From positions 212,106,035 through 212,170,034 of the forward strand of contig OY992539.1 of the NCBI GenBank assembly GCA_963921195.1: a stretch of 64,000 nt of DNA, in the 5' to 3' direction. Below, piece after piece: positions 34,531 through 46,134 of the stretch. Position 1 is the stretch's first letter. Each line of letters starts with the position of its first letter. The position numbers were made by a program, and so were the translations under genes. Under the pieces are notes generated by a model. The model was not told where the DNA came from. It made no database searches and saw nothing but the letters and a program-made list of their open reading frames with translations. Origin of the DNA: Pegoplata infirma (taxonomy: Eukaryota; Arthropoda; Insecta; Diptera; Anthomyiidae).

Positions 34531-34751
34531 GCACATTGGGCCAGGACAGGACATTGTATACTTGACAATAATATGAAAAACAAAATATTATTTATTGATG
34601 CGAAAAATATAATATTAAACATTAATTTGCAGGTCAAAAATGATGAATCAGAGCTTAAATTTCTAAAAGAAATTTTAACATTTTGAAATTGTCAAGTATT
34701 TTTTTTTTAAGAACAAAAATTTTTGCCGTCCTGCTTCAAGCCCCTATGTGC
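34531..34751. repeat. small TIR element (GCACATTGGGC ends)
   Basis: GCACATTGGGCCAGGACAGG at 34531 and its partial reverse complement CCGTCCTGCTTCAAGCCCCT + ATGTGC at 34725-34751. TACTTGAC/GTCAAGTA is a further inverted pair inside. Flanks TCAT/ATGA extend the symmetry rather than giving a target duplication. Confidence 0.5.
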
Positions 34752-34987
34752 AATGATGGTTACAGCATTTACTGTTGAAAGAATGTTTTATTATTAGGGA
34801 ATTTTAAAGATTTGAACAGTAAAGCAACTATTTTATCAATAAATACAACAGGATCCAAAGATGATCATATTTTATCTGCTGATGAATCAAACAATTATTT
34901 GATGTTTAAGATAAATAACATAAATTGTATTAAACACGTTATAAGGGTCGTAAATTTTATTTGTTTAAACCTTATTCTTACGATTTA

Positions 34988-35021
34988 GGCTGGATTACTC
35001 CATGCGCCGTTTTACACTGAG
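34988..35021. repeat. 9-bp perfect stem hairpin
   Basis: GGATTACTC (34988-34996) and GAGTAATCC (35013-35021) around a 16-nt loop with the only G+C-rich bases nearby. Function unknown. Confidence 0.55.
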
Positions 35022-35804
35022 TAATCCGCTCTTAGTTTTTTTAAAAAGTAAAAATAAAAAGTATTGTACAATAAAAATATTTTTTTTTTAATTAACAGCG
35101 CGAATTTAATTTTAAATTATGTAAAATGACGTAAAAAATATAAATTTATGTTTTTTTTATCTCACTTCAAAAAAATGTCTTCAAAAAATTAAAAAAACGC
35201 AGAAGTTTTCGTCGGAGTGTGGTTGGAGGGTGTAAAAATATAACATTTGCATACACGTTCTTTTATTTTTATTTCTCGCATTAAAAAAGATTTACATAAC
35301 ATTATATATAATTATATAAAGCAGATCTAATTATATATAATTATATATAATTATATATAATTATATATAATGATATTTTAATCAAAATAAATTTATACAT
35401 AATTATATATAATTTTATATAAATTTATATAATTTTATATAATTATATATAATTATATATAAGCTTTTTTACTCGGGATATCTTGAAATATTTACCCTAG
35501 AGATTAGAAATTTAATATAAAGGAACCTTCTTCAAGCGAAAAAACCTTTATCAAAAAAGTACTTGTGGTAAATTCCTACGCTATAGTGGCAAAAAGAGTA
35601 TAAAATTGTACTTTGATACTTTTTCTAAAAGTTAAAAAAAAGTGTACTTTGATAATTTATCGATCTCCTAAAATAATGATCATAAAACTTTAATATATAG
35701 AATTTGAGGATCCTTCAGTGCAAAAGCATTCTGAAAAAAGAGGATGAAAAAAAATAATAATAAAGTGTGTGCCTTAGTACTCTTTCCATCTGCACTCGTA
35801 GATT

Positions 35805-36352
35805 TCACTACAAGACTCACACTCACGCTCACGACAGAAATTTTTGAATCTCGCGCACTCACTCACGATCAAATTATTTCTACTCACACTCACTCACAAT
35901 CACGTGAGTGAATTTAATACAACTCACACTCACGTGCACTCACGCAAGCTTCACTCACACTCACGTTGACTCACACTCACGAAACTCTTATTCATACAAA
36001 AAAAAATTTCAAAAACTAAAATTTCAAAAATCTTTCAAAATTTTCTACAAAATTTAAAGTTCAGCGAAATTATAATTTTTTTTTGCTTTTTGCAGGACAA
36101 AATCTTATGTTAAGCCAAACTTTACAATTTTTTTGTTGCTTTTTTTGATACAAAAGAAAATATGTAGAGTATATAAATTACGCAGACTCACGCAAAAAAA
36201 TCGACTCACTCACACTCATTCACGCAAAAACTCTTACTCGCGCACACTCACTCACGCAACTTTGTTCTCCCCTCACAATCACGTGAGTAAAATTGAATTC
36301 AGTCACACTCACGCGTGATCACGCTCTAATCTGCTCATGTGCCCATCTCTAG
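35805..36352. mobile_element. CTCACTCACG-rich hAT-like element
   Basis: Dense 'actcacactcacg' words at 35815-35990 and 36185-36330 on either side of an A/T-rich centre. Contains 'cactcacaatcacgtgagtg' + 'aatttaatac', shared with the fragment at 7274. Right end GCCCATCTCTA (the inverse of TAGAGATGGGC). The left terminus is degraded, so ends and target duplication are uncertain. A plus-strand frame here (36133-36318) reads only the repeat. Confidence 0.65.
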
Positions 36353-37560
36353 TAAAAACAACTAAATTTGTTGTTGTTTAGACGTCCACTACAGTTTACG
36401 GTAAAATCAGCCAAAAAATGTTGTTTTTAACTCTTGATTAAAAACTACAGAAAACGGTAAAAACAACATCAAATTACAGTTGTTTTTACTGTAACCCAAA
36501 CTGTTTGATTTTTTATTAACAAAAAAATCTTCTAAAACGTTAAAAACGTTAAAAATTGTTTAAAAATCAAAAAAATATTTTTATTACATTTTATAAATTA
36601 TAATTAAATTAAGTTAGGTATTATTTATTTGGAAACAGTTCCTGCTGCACTCCACAATTCCAATTCGTTTAACAAATCCGTTTTTCTAAACATTTCTAGA
36701 AAAATACAACTTTTTTTTACTAATAACAGCTACATAAAACAACTGCTACTACAATGTAGTAATTTTTTATATTTTTTTTAAAAACAACTACAAAAATAGT
36801 TGTTTGAGATTTTTCGTACAAAAACAACTGAAATTGTAGTTGAAAACAACAACTACTACTTACTACACAAAACATCGTCATGTAGTAACTGTAACAATTT
36901 TCTAAGCGTGCGGAAATAATGGTCATAAAATCTGGAAATTTTAAATGCAGAATCCTCTAGCGGATAACAAATTAACAAATCTGTTTTTCTAAGCATTTCT
37001 TTTTTTTAGACTTAAAACACATACATAAAACAACTGCTACTACAATGTAATAATTTTTTGTATTTATTTTTAAAACAACTACACAAAAAGTTGTTTGAGA
37101 TGAAAACTCTAGAATTTTTTTGTTTTTTAAAAGCATGTTATATGGAAAAGAAAGAAACTTACATGAAACGAAATGAAATGGAATAGGGAATGAAATGGAA
37201 TATAATGGGAAATGAAATTTAATAAAACTGGGATGAAATGGAAAGTTTTGTTCCAAATTTTTTTCACTTAATATTTTTTCACTAAATATTTTTTTTTTAC
37301 TCAAACTTTTTTACATTGGAAATTTCTTTATCACAAAAATTTTTTTACTCAAAATTTTTTTACTCAAAATTTTTTTACTCATAATTTTTTTTAGTAAATA
37401 TCTTTAAAAATATAATTTTTGGGATTTTTAGATATAAGGAAGAATTGTGACCCTATTCCTAGCTTACTTTTACCAGAAAAATTATTTTAAATCATCAACG
37501 ATTTTTGGAAATTATTATTAAGAGCGAGGTAGTAAAAACGTAGGATTTCTATGGGGATAA
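36353..37560. repeat. A/T-rich block with an ~150-bp direct duplication and simple tandem tracts
   Basis: About 36645-36815 and 36967-37110 are direct copies ('ttaacaaatccgtttttcta', 'ataaaacaactgctactaca', 'atgta-taattttttnta', 'agttgtttgagat'). 37150-37255 is a 'gaaatggaat' tract; 37322-37400 has four copies of 'aatttttttactcaa'. Minus-strand frames here (36720-36926, 36972-37304) are translations of these repeats. Confidence 0.7.
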
Positions 37561-38367
37561 TTATACCCTACACCACACTGTGGTAGGGTATATGTTTGTA
37601 ACTACCCGAAATATTGGTCCTAGACCCACTTTTAAGTATACCGATCGACTTAGAATCACTTTTTGAGTCGATTTAGCGATGTCCGTCCGTCTGTCTGTCC
37701 ATGTAAACGGTGTAAACACGATACAGGTCGCAATTTTTAATCAATTGACTTGAAATTTGAAACTTAAGCATCTGTTGGCCCAAGGACGAAGCCAATTGAA
37801 ATTGGAAAAAATCGGTACACATTTAGACCTAGCCCCCATACAAAGGTCCTCTTTAGTTTTGGCTCAAATGACTCTAATAACCTCATTTTAACACGTATCT
37901 TTTCGAAATTTGGCAGGTAATCATGTCCACACAAATCACCATTCCGAATTTTAAAGAAATCGGACCAGTTCTTTTTGTAGCCCCCATACAAACCACCTTC
38001 TCGATTTTCACATAAATCTCGCAAATTTCATGAAAATAGAAAATATTTAATTAAAATTCTGTTTGTGTACGTTAAACGCGTTCTTTAATAACCTTATCAA
38101 ATCTGATTATCATCGGACCATTGTTGGACTTAGACCCGCCCCATTTGAAAATTTCGCCCGATATTCAGTTGAAGCGGTTTATTGTCAACAAAAACAAGCC
38201 TATTCCACTCAAAATTTATTTGTGTGTGCTTTTTACACTTATTAAAGATTTGACAAAATATAGATCTAATCAGTCCATGTTTAAACTTGGGACCCATTTT
38301 CCGGGAAACTCTGGTGTAGGGTATTATATGGTCGGTCTTGACCGACTATAATTTTCTTACTTGTTTT
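37561..38367 (+). mobile_element. mini-me/helentron-like element, type 2
   Basis: Starts TTATACCCTACACCACACTG with GTGGTAGGGTATA as a 5' hairpin. Then 'gaaatattggtcctag', GTCGATTTAGCGATGTCC, a GTCCGTCTGTCTGTCC tract and 'catgtaaacggtgtaaacac'. Ends GTGTAGGGTATTATATGGTC, the hairpin GTCGGTC-tt-GACCGAC, then CTTACTTGTTT. The order of parts is that of type 1 although most sequence differs. CCCCCATACAAA and 'gaaatcggaccagttctt' are internal landmarks. No protein is encoded. Confidence 0.9.
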
Positions 38368-38637
38368 TAAAATGGGTTCATTATTTAATATTGCCGGCAA
38401 AGAAGTACCGTTCGGACATGTAAGTTGTTCGTTAGGGCGTCCTGTCAAATTTAAATTTTCGATTTTCTGGTCGTAATGCCTGCCAAACGATGGCCACGTT
38501 AGAGCTGGTTGTGGGAAAATTTATGAAAAAATTTCGCAAGGTCATCTTCAGTCAAAGTTGAAAAATATTACGTATTTCGACCAAAATTCATGTCCGAATT
38601 TTTTTACCAAATCTGGCTCAAAACTTCGGAAACATAA
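38368..38637. other. short stretch of moderate complexity
   Basis: Contains 'gccggcaaagaagtaccgtt' (38383), one of three related CCGGTAACAAAGTACCG words in the window. No gene recognised. Confidence 0.4.
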
Positions 38638-39078
38638 TTTTTATGTTTTTTTAAAACATAAAAATTATTTTTTTTTATCCAAATTGGTCTCAACATTTGG
38701 AAAATGTTAAGTGTGTTATCTAAAAATTATTAAAAATAAAAAAACGATTTTGTGGTTCAAAAATGCTTATCTGCGATTTTGGTCCACAGATGCTGATCAG
38801 CATTTTCGGACCAAAATCGGTTTTTTATATGTTTTTAATATTTATTAGATAAAAAAGTTGGAAAATGTTAAGTGTGTTAGATAAAAATATTAAAAAATAA
38901 AAAAAACGTGATTTTGATCCAAAAATGCTGATCTGCGATTTTGTTCCACAGATGCTGATCAGCATTTTCGGATGTAAATCGTGTTTTTATATTTTTTAGT
39001 ATTTTTTAGATAGCACACTTAACATTTTCCAATTTTTTTTGAGACCAATTTGAATAAAAAATAATTTTTATGTTTAAA
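38638..39078. repeat. compound inverted/direct repeat around ATGCTGATCAGCAT
   Basis: Outer arms 38638-38753 and about 38978-39078 are inverted ('ccaaattggtctcaa', 'ggaaaatgttaagtgtg'). Inside, a ~165-bp module is repeated directly (38700-38810, 38868-38970), each ending 'ccacagatgctgatcagcat' + 'tttcgga'. ATGCTGATCAGCAT is a perfect 14-bp palindrome in both. Probably a rearranged foldback. Confidence 0.75.
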
Positions 39079-40510
39079 AATCTGCTTTTGTGGACCAAAA
39101 TCGCGGTTTTGGCATTCTTTTAAATATTTTTCCAATAACGTGCGCCAAATTTCCGAATTTTTGAGCCCGATTTGGTCATATACAAGTCACAGAATTGTTT
39201 TATTCCAAAAACAAATGTCCCACCCTCTCATATGTTAAGCTCCTGTTCCTTCTCCTTTTCTTCTTTCAACCACCCATTAGGCTTAAGCTTACCCAAACTT
39301 TTTTTTCAATATAAAATTTACAATAACAACAAAGTATCATCGTATCATTTTGTTAATGCTGTTATTGTGATGTTTTTTCTTTTTAAAGTGTAGTTTTTCT
39401 GTTGTTGGGTACTTTTTCATAAAAATGGTCGATCGTATACATTACGTTGTGGTGGTCCAACGATTATCATGAATTGATCTGTAAAATGTCAAAGCTAAAC
39501 AAAAAAAATTGTTGGAAAAAATTCTTAACAGTAGTCTAAAGCATATGTGAGCCTAATATGCTATACCTTATGCGTTTTTTTGTTGTGTTTAGCTGCTTTT
39601 TACTACTCCCATCCCAGCTAGCAATTGAATTGCAAAGCAATAGTTTAGGAAAACACATACGTATAAATTCTAAGATGTAACACTGTGTCTAAAGGAAATT
39701 TAAAACACCTTATTTTGAATTTTAAATTAGATTTTGTAAGAAAACTAAAGACTTAAGATACAAACTTGAAAAAAATAATATTTTTTGGACGTTACCAATT
39801 TTTTTTTTTTAAATTTTAACAAGATTTTTTTAAAAGTAAAATTTTATAAATTTAAAAAATAATTTTTTTTTAAATTAAACTAGGAAACACTGTTCTACTC
39901 CACCATTCATATATGAATCTTTGATCATACTTAATGCTTACCTAACCTCAAAAAACAAAAAAAAAAGAGTGTGCTGTTATTGTGTGTGGCAATTGTTTAC
40001 TCTGAACCATCATCATCATCCGAAACAGCCACACGGCATCACCATCATCATGATCATAGTCATCTTAGTTTTTTTTTTAATTTTTTTCTTAACTACTTCT
40101 ATACATTTTCCCATGTCCTCCACACACATAAGTTTTATGTATAGAACCGCATATGTTTGGTAAAAATTTTTGCGAGATAACAAAAATGTTGGCAGCAATA
40201 TTGACATTATGAGTGACAGTCGATTATTTATTATGTTGGTCAGTGCACACATGTACATATGGTTGTAATCCTTAGATGTTTTTGTTTGGTAAAGAATTTG
40301 AAGACAAAAAAATCATACAAATTAACAACAACAAAATTCTGGAAAACAAAGTTCATTATGTTGAAATCATAAAAAAAAGTGCCGTTAAAAAAATATAAAT
40401 AAAATTTTTTATTGTTTAGAATATTAAAACATGGATTTTCTATGATTTTTTTGTTTGTGACAACCAGGAAAAATAATGCAAGGATTTTTGTTTTGTTAAT
40501 TTAAGTTAAT
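39079..40510. other. low-copy DNA, possibly intronic
   Basis: Includes a C/T-rich stretch (39220-39300), a CATCATCATC run (40008-40060) and one GACTTAAGAC word at 39741-39768. Open frames (39172-39393, 39921-40163 and its minus-strand partner) lack motifs and sit on simple sequence. Confidence 0.5.
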
Positions 40511-40511
40511 T

Positions 40512-41547
40512 AAAACAAAAGACTTAAGACACAAACTTGACATTTGTATTAGAAAATCAGGAAGTATAAAGGTTTTTTTTGTAATAAGTATATTCAGGTA
40601 AAACAAAAGATTTAAGACACAAACTAGAGACGAAGTTTATTTCAAAATCTTTTAAATTTTTTATACAGATGAATGCCTCAGAATTTGAGAAATTTTTTTA
40701 AACGGAAAAATGTTTTAGAATCTGAAAATGTTAATATAAAAAAAATCTTAGAATTTTAATATACGGAAAATTTGCTCTGAATGTGAAAATTTTTCTATAC
40801 GGAAAATATTTCAGAGTTTTTTATACGAAAAAACAGGACCTCGAGCTTGAATATTAATTAAAGGTCGAAAATAACTACAATTATTTACGAAAAAAAAATT
40901 ATAGGAAAAATAGCTCAAACCCTGAGAATTTTTTATACGAAAAAAAATTTCTCAGAATCTAAGATTCTTCTTTTACGAAAAAAATGTCTCAAAATCTTAA
41001 AATATTTAAGAATCTGTAAATTTTTATGTAAAGAAAAAATGTTTTAGAATCTGCGAATTTTGTTATATGAAAAAAATATTTCAGAATCTGAGAATTTTTA
41101 TATACGGAAAAAGTTCTTTGATTTAATTAAATAAAAGACTTAAGACAGAAACTTGCCATTTGTATTAGATTAAAAATAAGGAAGTGCAAAGGTTTTTTCT
41201 ATATTCAAGTGAAACAAACATGAGGCGAAATATGTCTCAGAATTTAGGAAATTTCGTATTAAGATGTGTAGCAGAATTTGAAGATTTTTCTAAATGGACA
41301 AATGTTTTAGAATCCGAAAGTTTTTATATGGAGAAAAAAATTTTCAGAATCTGGGAAATTTTTTACACAAAAAAAATATATTGGAATCTGAAAATTTTTG
41401 TTTACCGAAAAAATTTCTTAGAAATAATTAAAACAAAAGACTTACGACACAAACTTGCCAATTGTATTAGATGTACAATTAGAGAGTGAAAAGGTTTTGT
41501 CGATAGTTATATTCAGGTAAAACAAAAGATTTAAGACACGAACATCA
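40512..41547 (+). repeat. three copies of a ~95-bp repeat ending in GACTTAAGAC words
   Basis: Copies start at about 40512, 41131 and 41430: 'aaaacaaaagacttaagaca' + 'caaacttgccatttgtatta', then 'ggaagt-caaaggtttttt', 'atattcaggt'. Two end at a second 'aaaacaaaagatttaagaca' word (40600, 41519). They alternate with degenerate satellite, suggesting a higher-order unit. Confidence 0.8.
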
Positions 41548-42690
41548 TACAATTATATCTCAGAATTAATGAAATTTTTAAGACAAATGAATGCCCCAGA
41601 ATCTGAGGATTTTTCTAAACGAAAAAATATTTCAGAATCTAAAAATCTTAATAAAGCGAAAAAATTGTCTCAGAATCTAAGAATTTTGTACACAAAAAAA
41701 AAAAAAAAAATCTTACAATCTGAAAATTTTTTTAAAACGAAAAAAAATATCTCAGAATCTGAGAATGTTTCAATACCGAAAAAATTTCTTAGAATCTTAG
41801 AATTTTTATAGTTAGTTGGTTAGAATTTTTATATACGGAAAATTAATTCAGAATCTGAAATTTTTCTTTACACAAAACACCGTCCGACAGCCAATATTAA
41901 ACATGAACCGGATGATATACGTCTGAAAGCAGAAATCAAATGGAGTAAAACTGCATTTACAAAAACATTTTTGTGAAATATTTTTGAAATATTTGTACTT
42001 GGATGACACTGGTGACGGCAAATGAAAGAGGAGGATCTCCGTCAATCTTTTCATTTTTCCATTTTGCCATATCAGGATAAAAGGATGTAAATAAAATCAT
42101 GTGAAAATATTTTGTTGAGAATTTTTAATAATATTGAAGGATACATTTTTTAAAGGACGTAATTTACCTCCTTTTACCTGATATGTAAAATAATAAAATA
42201 GGAAAATTAGCGGAGATCCTCCTCTTTCATTTGCTATCACCAGTGGCATCCTAGGAGACAAGTACAAATATTAAAAAAATATTTTATAAAATTTAATCCT
42301 CTAAAACTTTGAAGTCCTTTTAAAAGGAAACAGGCTCACGAAATGAAAAACTGTAAATGCGGTTTTACTACATTTAGTCTCTAGTTTCGAACGAATATTA
42401 TCCAGTTCGTGTTTAACGACTTTTTTCATTTTTGTCGGACGGTGAAATATCGCAGACTTTCCAAACTTTTTTATACAAAAAAAATATTTTAGAAACTGAG
42501 AATTTTCTATACGGAAAATGTCTCTACATCTAAAAATTTTTCTGTAGGTAAAATTGTTTCAAAATCTGGAAATTTTTCTACACTGAAAAATGTCTCAGAA
42601 TCTAAAAATTTTTCCACACCAAAAAATGTCTCAGAATCTTAAAATTTTTCTATACAGAAAAAAATGTCTCGGAATTTAAAATTTGTATAA
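40660..42690 (+). repeat. degenerate satellite array (40.7-42.7 kb)
   Basis: Diverged monomers of the 35/37-bp family: 'atgtctcagaatctgagaat' + 'tttt' with spacers such as 'tatacggaaaaa'. Interrupted by the ~95-bp repeats and by the foldback 41878-42444. Several plus frames (41184-41489, 41569-41811) are translations of monomers. Confidence 0.82.
41878..42444. mobile_element. foldback with perfect 12-bp ends CACCGTCCGACA
   Basis: Starts CACCGTCCGACA and ends TGTCGGACGGTG, perfect inverted termini. The arms remain alignable for about 180 bp ('aaacatgaaccggat', 'agtaaaactgcattta', 'gaggaggatctccg'). Flanks are A-runs, so a 3-4 bp AAA(A) duplication is possible but not diagnostic. The CAC... 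terminus occurs in several superfamilies; not assigned. No transposase. Confidence 0.8.
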
Positions 42691-42991
42691 TAAAATGCAG
42701 GAATGTGTACACAAATTTAATGTTGCCCGACTAGTAATTTAATTTGATTTAATAAAATTTCACTTTTTCCTTATTTAAAATGCAAAACGGATTTTTTTTA
42801 TGACAAAACTAATATTTATTCATTTGTTTTGATCACACAACTTGTAAATGAAAAATTACGATAATTACAAAAAAAATAAAAATGTGTTGGAATAAAAATC
42901 TACTAATACAGGATTATAAACAAGTCTACAGAAAAATGTATTTATGCATGACGAAAAAAATCACCGCCCCTACCTATAAATAAAAATAAGA

Positions 42992-43841
42992 AAAAAACAA
43001 GTAAGAAAATTATAGTCGGTCAAGACCGACCATATAATACCCTACACCAAGGTTTCCCGGAAAATGGGTCCCATGGATCGATTAGATCTATATGTTGTAA
43101 AACCTTTAATAAGTGAAGAAAACACTCACAAATCAAATTTGAGTGAAATAGGCATCTACTTATTTGTTGACAATAAACCGCTTTAACTGAATATCGGGCG
43201 AAATTTTCACAAGGGGCCTGAGTCCAAAACTGGTCCGATGATTATCAGGTTTGATAAGGTTATTTAAGTACGCGTTTAACATACACAAACAAAATTTTAA
43301 TTAAATATTTTCTATTTTCATGAAATTTGTTACATTTATGTGAAAATCGGGAAGGTGGTTTGTATGGGGGCTACAAGAAGAACTGGTCCGATTTCTTTGA
43401 AATTCGGAATGATATGTGAAGACAAAACATGTTTACCATCCAAATTTCAAAGCGATACCTTCTATAATAAGGTTATTAGAGTCATTTGAGCCAAAACTAA
43501 AGAGGACCTTTGTATGGGGGCTAGGTCTAAATATGGACCGATTTTTTCCAATTTCAATAGGCTTCGTCCTTGGGCCAAGAGAGACTTAAGTTTCAAATTT
43601 CAAGTCAATTGATTAAAAATTGCGACCTGTATCGTGTTTACACCGTTTACATGGACAGACAGACAAACGGACGGACGGACGGACAGACGGACGGACGGAC
43701 GGACATCGCTAAATCGACTCAAAAAGTGATTCTGAGTCGATCGGTATACTTAAAGGTGTGTCTAGGACCAATATTTCGGGTAGTTACAAACATCAGCACA
43801 AACTCATTATACCCTGTACCACAGTGTGGTGTAGGGTATAA
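42992..43841 (-). mobile_element. mini-me/helentron-like element, type 2, reversed copy
   Basis: Same structure as 37561-38367 on the other strand. At its right side is the start (minus strand TTATACCCTACACCACACTG), with GTCY as a GGAC tract at 43668-43705. At its left side is the 3' hairpin CGGTC-aa-GACCG followed (minus strand) by CTTACTTGTTT. About 850 bp, well conserved with the copy at 37.6 kb. An open frame at 43570-43893 (RQTNGRTDGQTDGR type) is just the microsatellite. Confidence 0.92.
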
Positions 43842-44030
43842 ACAGTTAACTAATACACACTATTATAAAAACTTAAACAAATACGTTAAATAAAAATAAA
43901 TGCGGTTTTCAAACAACAAAAAAATACTTCGTATGATATATAAGCCAACATTAGAGTAAGTTAGACTAAGGCTGTCTTTAAAAGCTTGCAAGGAAGGTAG
44001 GCTAACAGGCATTACGATTTTTCTAGGATG

Positions 44031-44260
44031 TACACAGAGAGAACAGTTTAGTTGTGCCAGCCAAATTTAGAGCCAACTGCATAGTTTAATAACAAAAACC
44101 GAAATTTTCGGTTGCCATAACCAAAATTTGTTTTGAAAATTTAACTTCTGTTGGTCAAAATAAATTTCGGTAATTGCAACCGAAAATTTCAGCTGTTGTA
44201 ATTAAACAATGCAGTTGGCTCTTATTTCGGCTGGCACAATTAAACTGTTTTTTCTGTGTA
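44031..44260. mobile_element. Tc1/mariner-type MITE (CACAGAGAGAACAG ends, TA target)
   Basis: TA at 44031-44032 and 44259-44260 flanks a 226-bp body starting CACAGAGAGAACAGTTTAGT and ending with its near reverse complement (ACTGTTTTTTCTGTG). The inverted repeat continues through 'tgtgccagcc', 'gagccaactgcat' and 'gaaattttcggttgc', so most of the element is a hairpin. TA duplication fits Tc1/mariner. Confidence 0.82.
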
Positions 44261-45599
44261 TGGGTTATAAATTCTCGGAATTTAAAAATTCAACCGTTAA
44301 AATAACATCAATAAGTTCCCATTAACTCTTAAGTTAAATACATGTGGATATGCCTGTAAAATAAGAGGCTTAGAAACCAAACATGTCATATTGAAAATTT
44401 TATATAAATGCATCTTAAGCCCTTAAATCAAAGTAAACTTTGTAGAGAATGCTGTGCAACTTTAAAATCTATTCTTTAGAATTTAACAATAATTCCGAAA
44501 CGTAAAATAATTTAGAAAAGAACTTGAACAATATTAATATGAATATCCAATTTCGAGTAATTTAAAATAAATTTAGCTCAGCTGAATTGTAAAAAAAATA
44601 ATAAAAACCATTAAAGAATTAAAAATATTTATAAAAAATTACATTCTGTTAAATAAAAATGTAATTCAGCTAGCTGAATTGCAAGAAAATTATTCAAATC
44701 AATTCAAGGACTAAAGATATTAAAAGAAAAATTATTTCAGTTAGGCTAAATTGTAATATAAATAAGACATTTTTGTTTTCTGTAATTTTTTCTAAGATTT
44801 TCTTACCAAAAATGTAATTCAGCTGGGATGAATTGTACGAATATTGATAAAAACACAAATAAAGGCAAAGTTAAATCAAAACCAATAAAACATGTTTCAA
44901 AATAAAAATAACTATTACAAAACTAAAAATATTTATAAAAAAAATCATTTAAAAATGTAATTCAGCTAACTGAATTGTCAGAAGATTTATAAAAACAATT
45001 TACAGCCTAAAAATGTGCAAATATATTTATTCAAATAAAAAAATAATACAGCTGGGCTGAATTGAAAGAAATATATTAATTTTTTTGTTTTCTGCTGTTT
45101 TTTTTTTAAGATTTTGTTGTCAAAAATGTAGTCTAGCTTGGCTAAATTGCACGAATATTAATAAAAACAAAAAAAAAAATCCAAATACCTACGTAATAAA
45201 TTTAATTTTGCTGAACTGAATTTTATAAAAAAACAATTCTAGGATCGAAAATGTTTGGAAAATATCACCCATTTAAATACAAATATTCTTCAGCTTAGCT
45301 GAATTGCAAGAAAATTAAGGAATATTTTTTCCTAACATACTTTTCTTAAAAATGTAATTCAGCTCAGAAAACAATTTTGTTTTTAAAAAAATTACCATAA
45401 ATTAAAATAAAAATTTAATTCAGCTCAGCTGAATTGCAAAAAATTTTATAAAAATGAAAATAAAAAAAAAAAAAACGTGTTTTAAATATAATTCAGCTGA
45501 GCTGAATTGTAATAAAATCAATATGAACAATTGTAGGACTAAAAGTAACATTAATTATAATAAAAATGAAATTTAGCTCGGCTGAATTGTAAGAAAATG

Positions 45600-45690
45600 T
45601 ACGATGTACGATACGAGCTCTCTGTGGATGAGCTATGGTATGCAAAAAAAGAAGATGTGCAGCCAAAATCTCGATTTAGTTTTGCTGGGT
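45600..45690. mobile_element. fragment ending in the CCCAGCAAAA terminus
   Basis: AGTTTTGCTGGG at 45678-45689 is the right terminus of the 6923-7655 family, joined directly to array sequence (TCAGCTTAGCTG). The left part shows no matching terminus, so this is a solo end or a deleted copy. Confidence 0.45.
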
Positions 45691-46134
45691 CAGCTTAGCT
45701 GAATTCTCAGAAAGTTGGTAAAATCCAAAGAAAAGATAAACAAATTTCTTTCTAAGTAAATTAGTTGAGCTGAATGTAACAAAATTCATAAAAATCATTC
45801 AAAAGTAGGAAATCTTTATAAAATTTAGGTAAAACTAGTAATTCAGCTGATCTTAAGTAGAGCACAGAAATTGTTAGAAATTTGATAAATTTAATTCAGC
45901 TTAACAGAATTTTGAAAAAAATCTTTTTTAAATAGAAAAAGCAATAAAAAAAAAATTAAATGCAATTCAGCTAAGCTTAATTGTAAGCTTTTTTTAAATC
46001 CAAAATAAGGATTCGTAACTAAGTTGTAAACTAATTCAGACGATCTAAATGATTTTAAATTCAATGATTTCACTGGTTCACAAAATTTGAACTTTTCCAA
46101 TTTGCCTGACCTTTGACACTTGATTTATATGGAT

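Larger units (their letters stand above)
32935..35479. mobile_element. CCCGAGTAAAAA TIR element, 2.5 kb, with 2-bp AT duplication
   Basis: The body 32937-35477 starts CCCGAGTAAAAAACTTTATA, then 'tataattatatataatttga'. It ends with the reverse complement (ATATAAGCTTTTTTACTCGGG). AT flanks both sides. Subterminal regions (32945-33245, 35295-35470) are dense 'ataattatat' inverted words. The interior (33450-35250) is more complex. It contains a hairpin (33593-33739), a ~150-bp duplication, a possible three-exon frame and a small TIR pair. It may be a gene-carrying or composite non-autonomous element of the CCC...GGG group. Confidence 0.78.
28170..35790 (-). repeat. degenerate AAAAAGTACC repeat, minus orientation, heavily interrupted
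   Basis: The 4.9-9.2 kb family reversed. Units read 'attgtgctttggtactttt', 'tatctcctgaaataatgttc', 'atagaaacttgaaat', 'ttgctgccgaaaaaa' and 'aaaagtacc', then 'gaaattctgattttaagggt' + 'gtaaaat'. Recognisable blocks lie at 28170-28827, 29455-29600, 30591-30758, 31274-31990, 32900-32936 and 35480-35790. They were one array, split by later insertions described separately. Because unit order is known, empty sites can be predicted. Confidence 0.85.

Noticed and set aside
3990..40850. Recurring CTCGAG words (for example near 3992, 4413, 15258, 16464, 18789, 40840) as a regulatory site
   Set aside because: The first two are the two arms of one inverted repeat and the others have no shared flank; a 6-bp word at this frequency is not persuasive.
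43570..43893. Frame encoding an RTDGQTDGRT-type repeat
   Set aside because: Direct translation of the GGAC microsatellite of a mini-me element, as is the minus-strand frame at 56068-56310.
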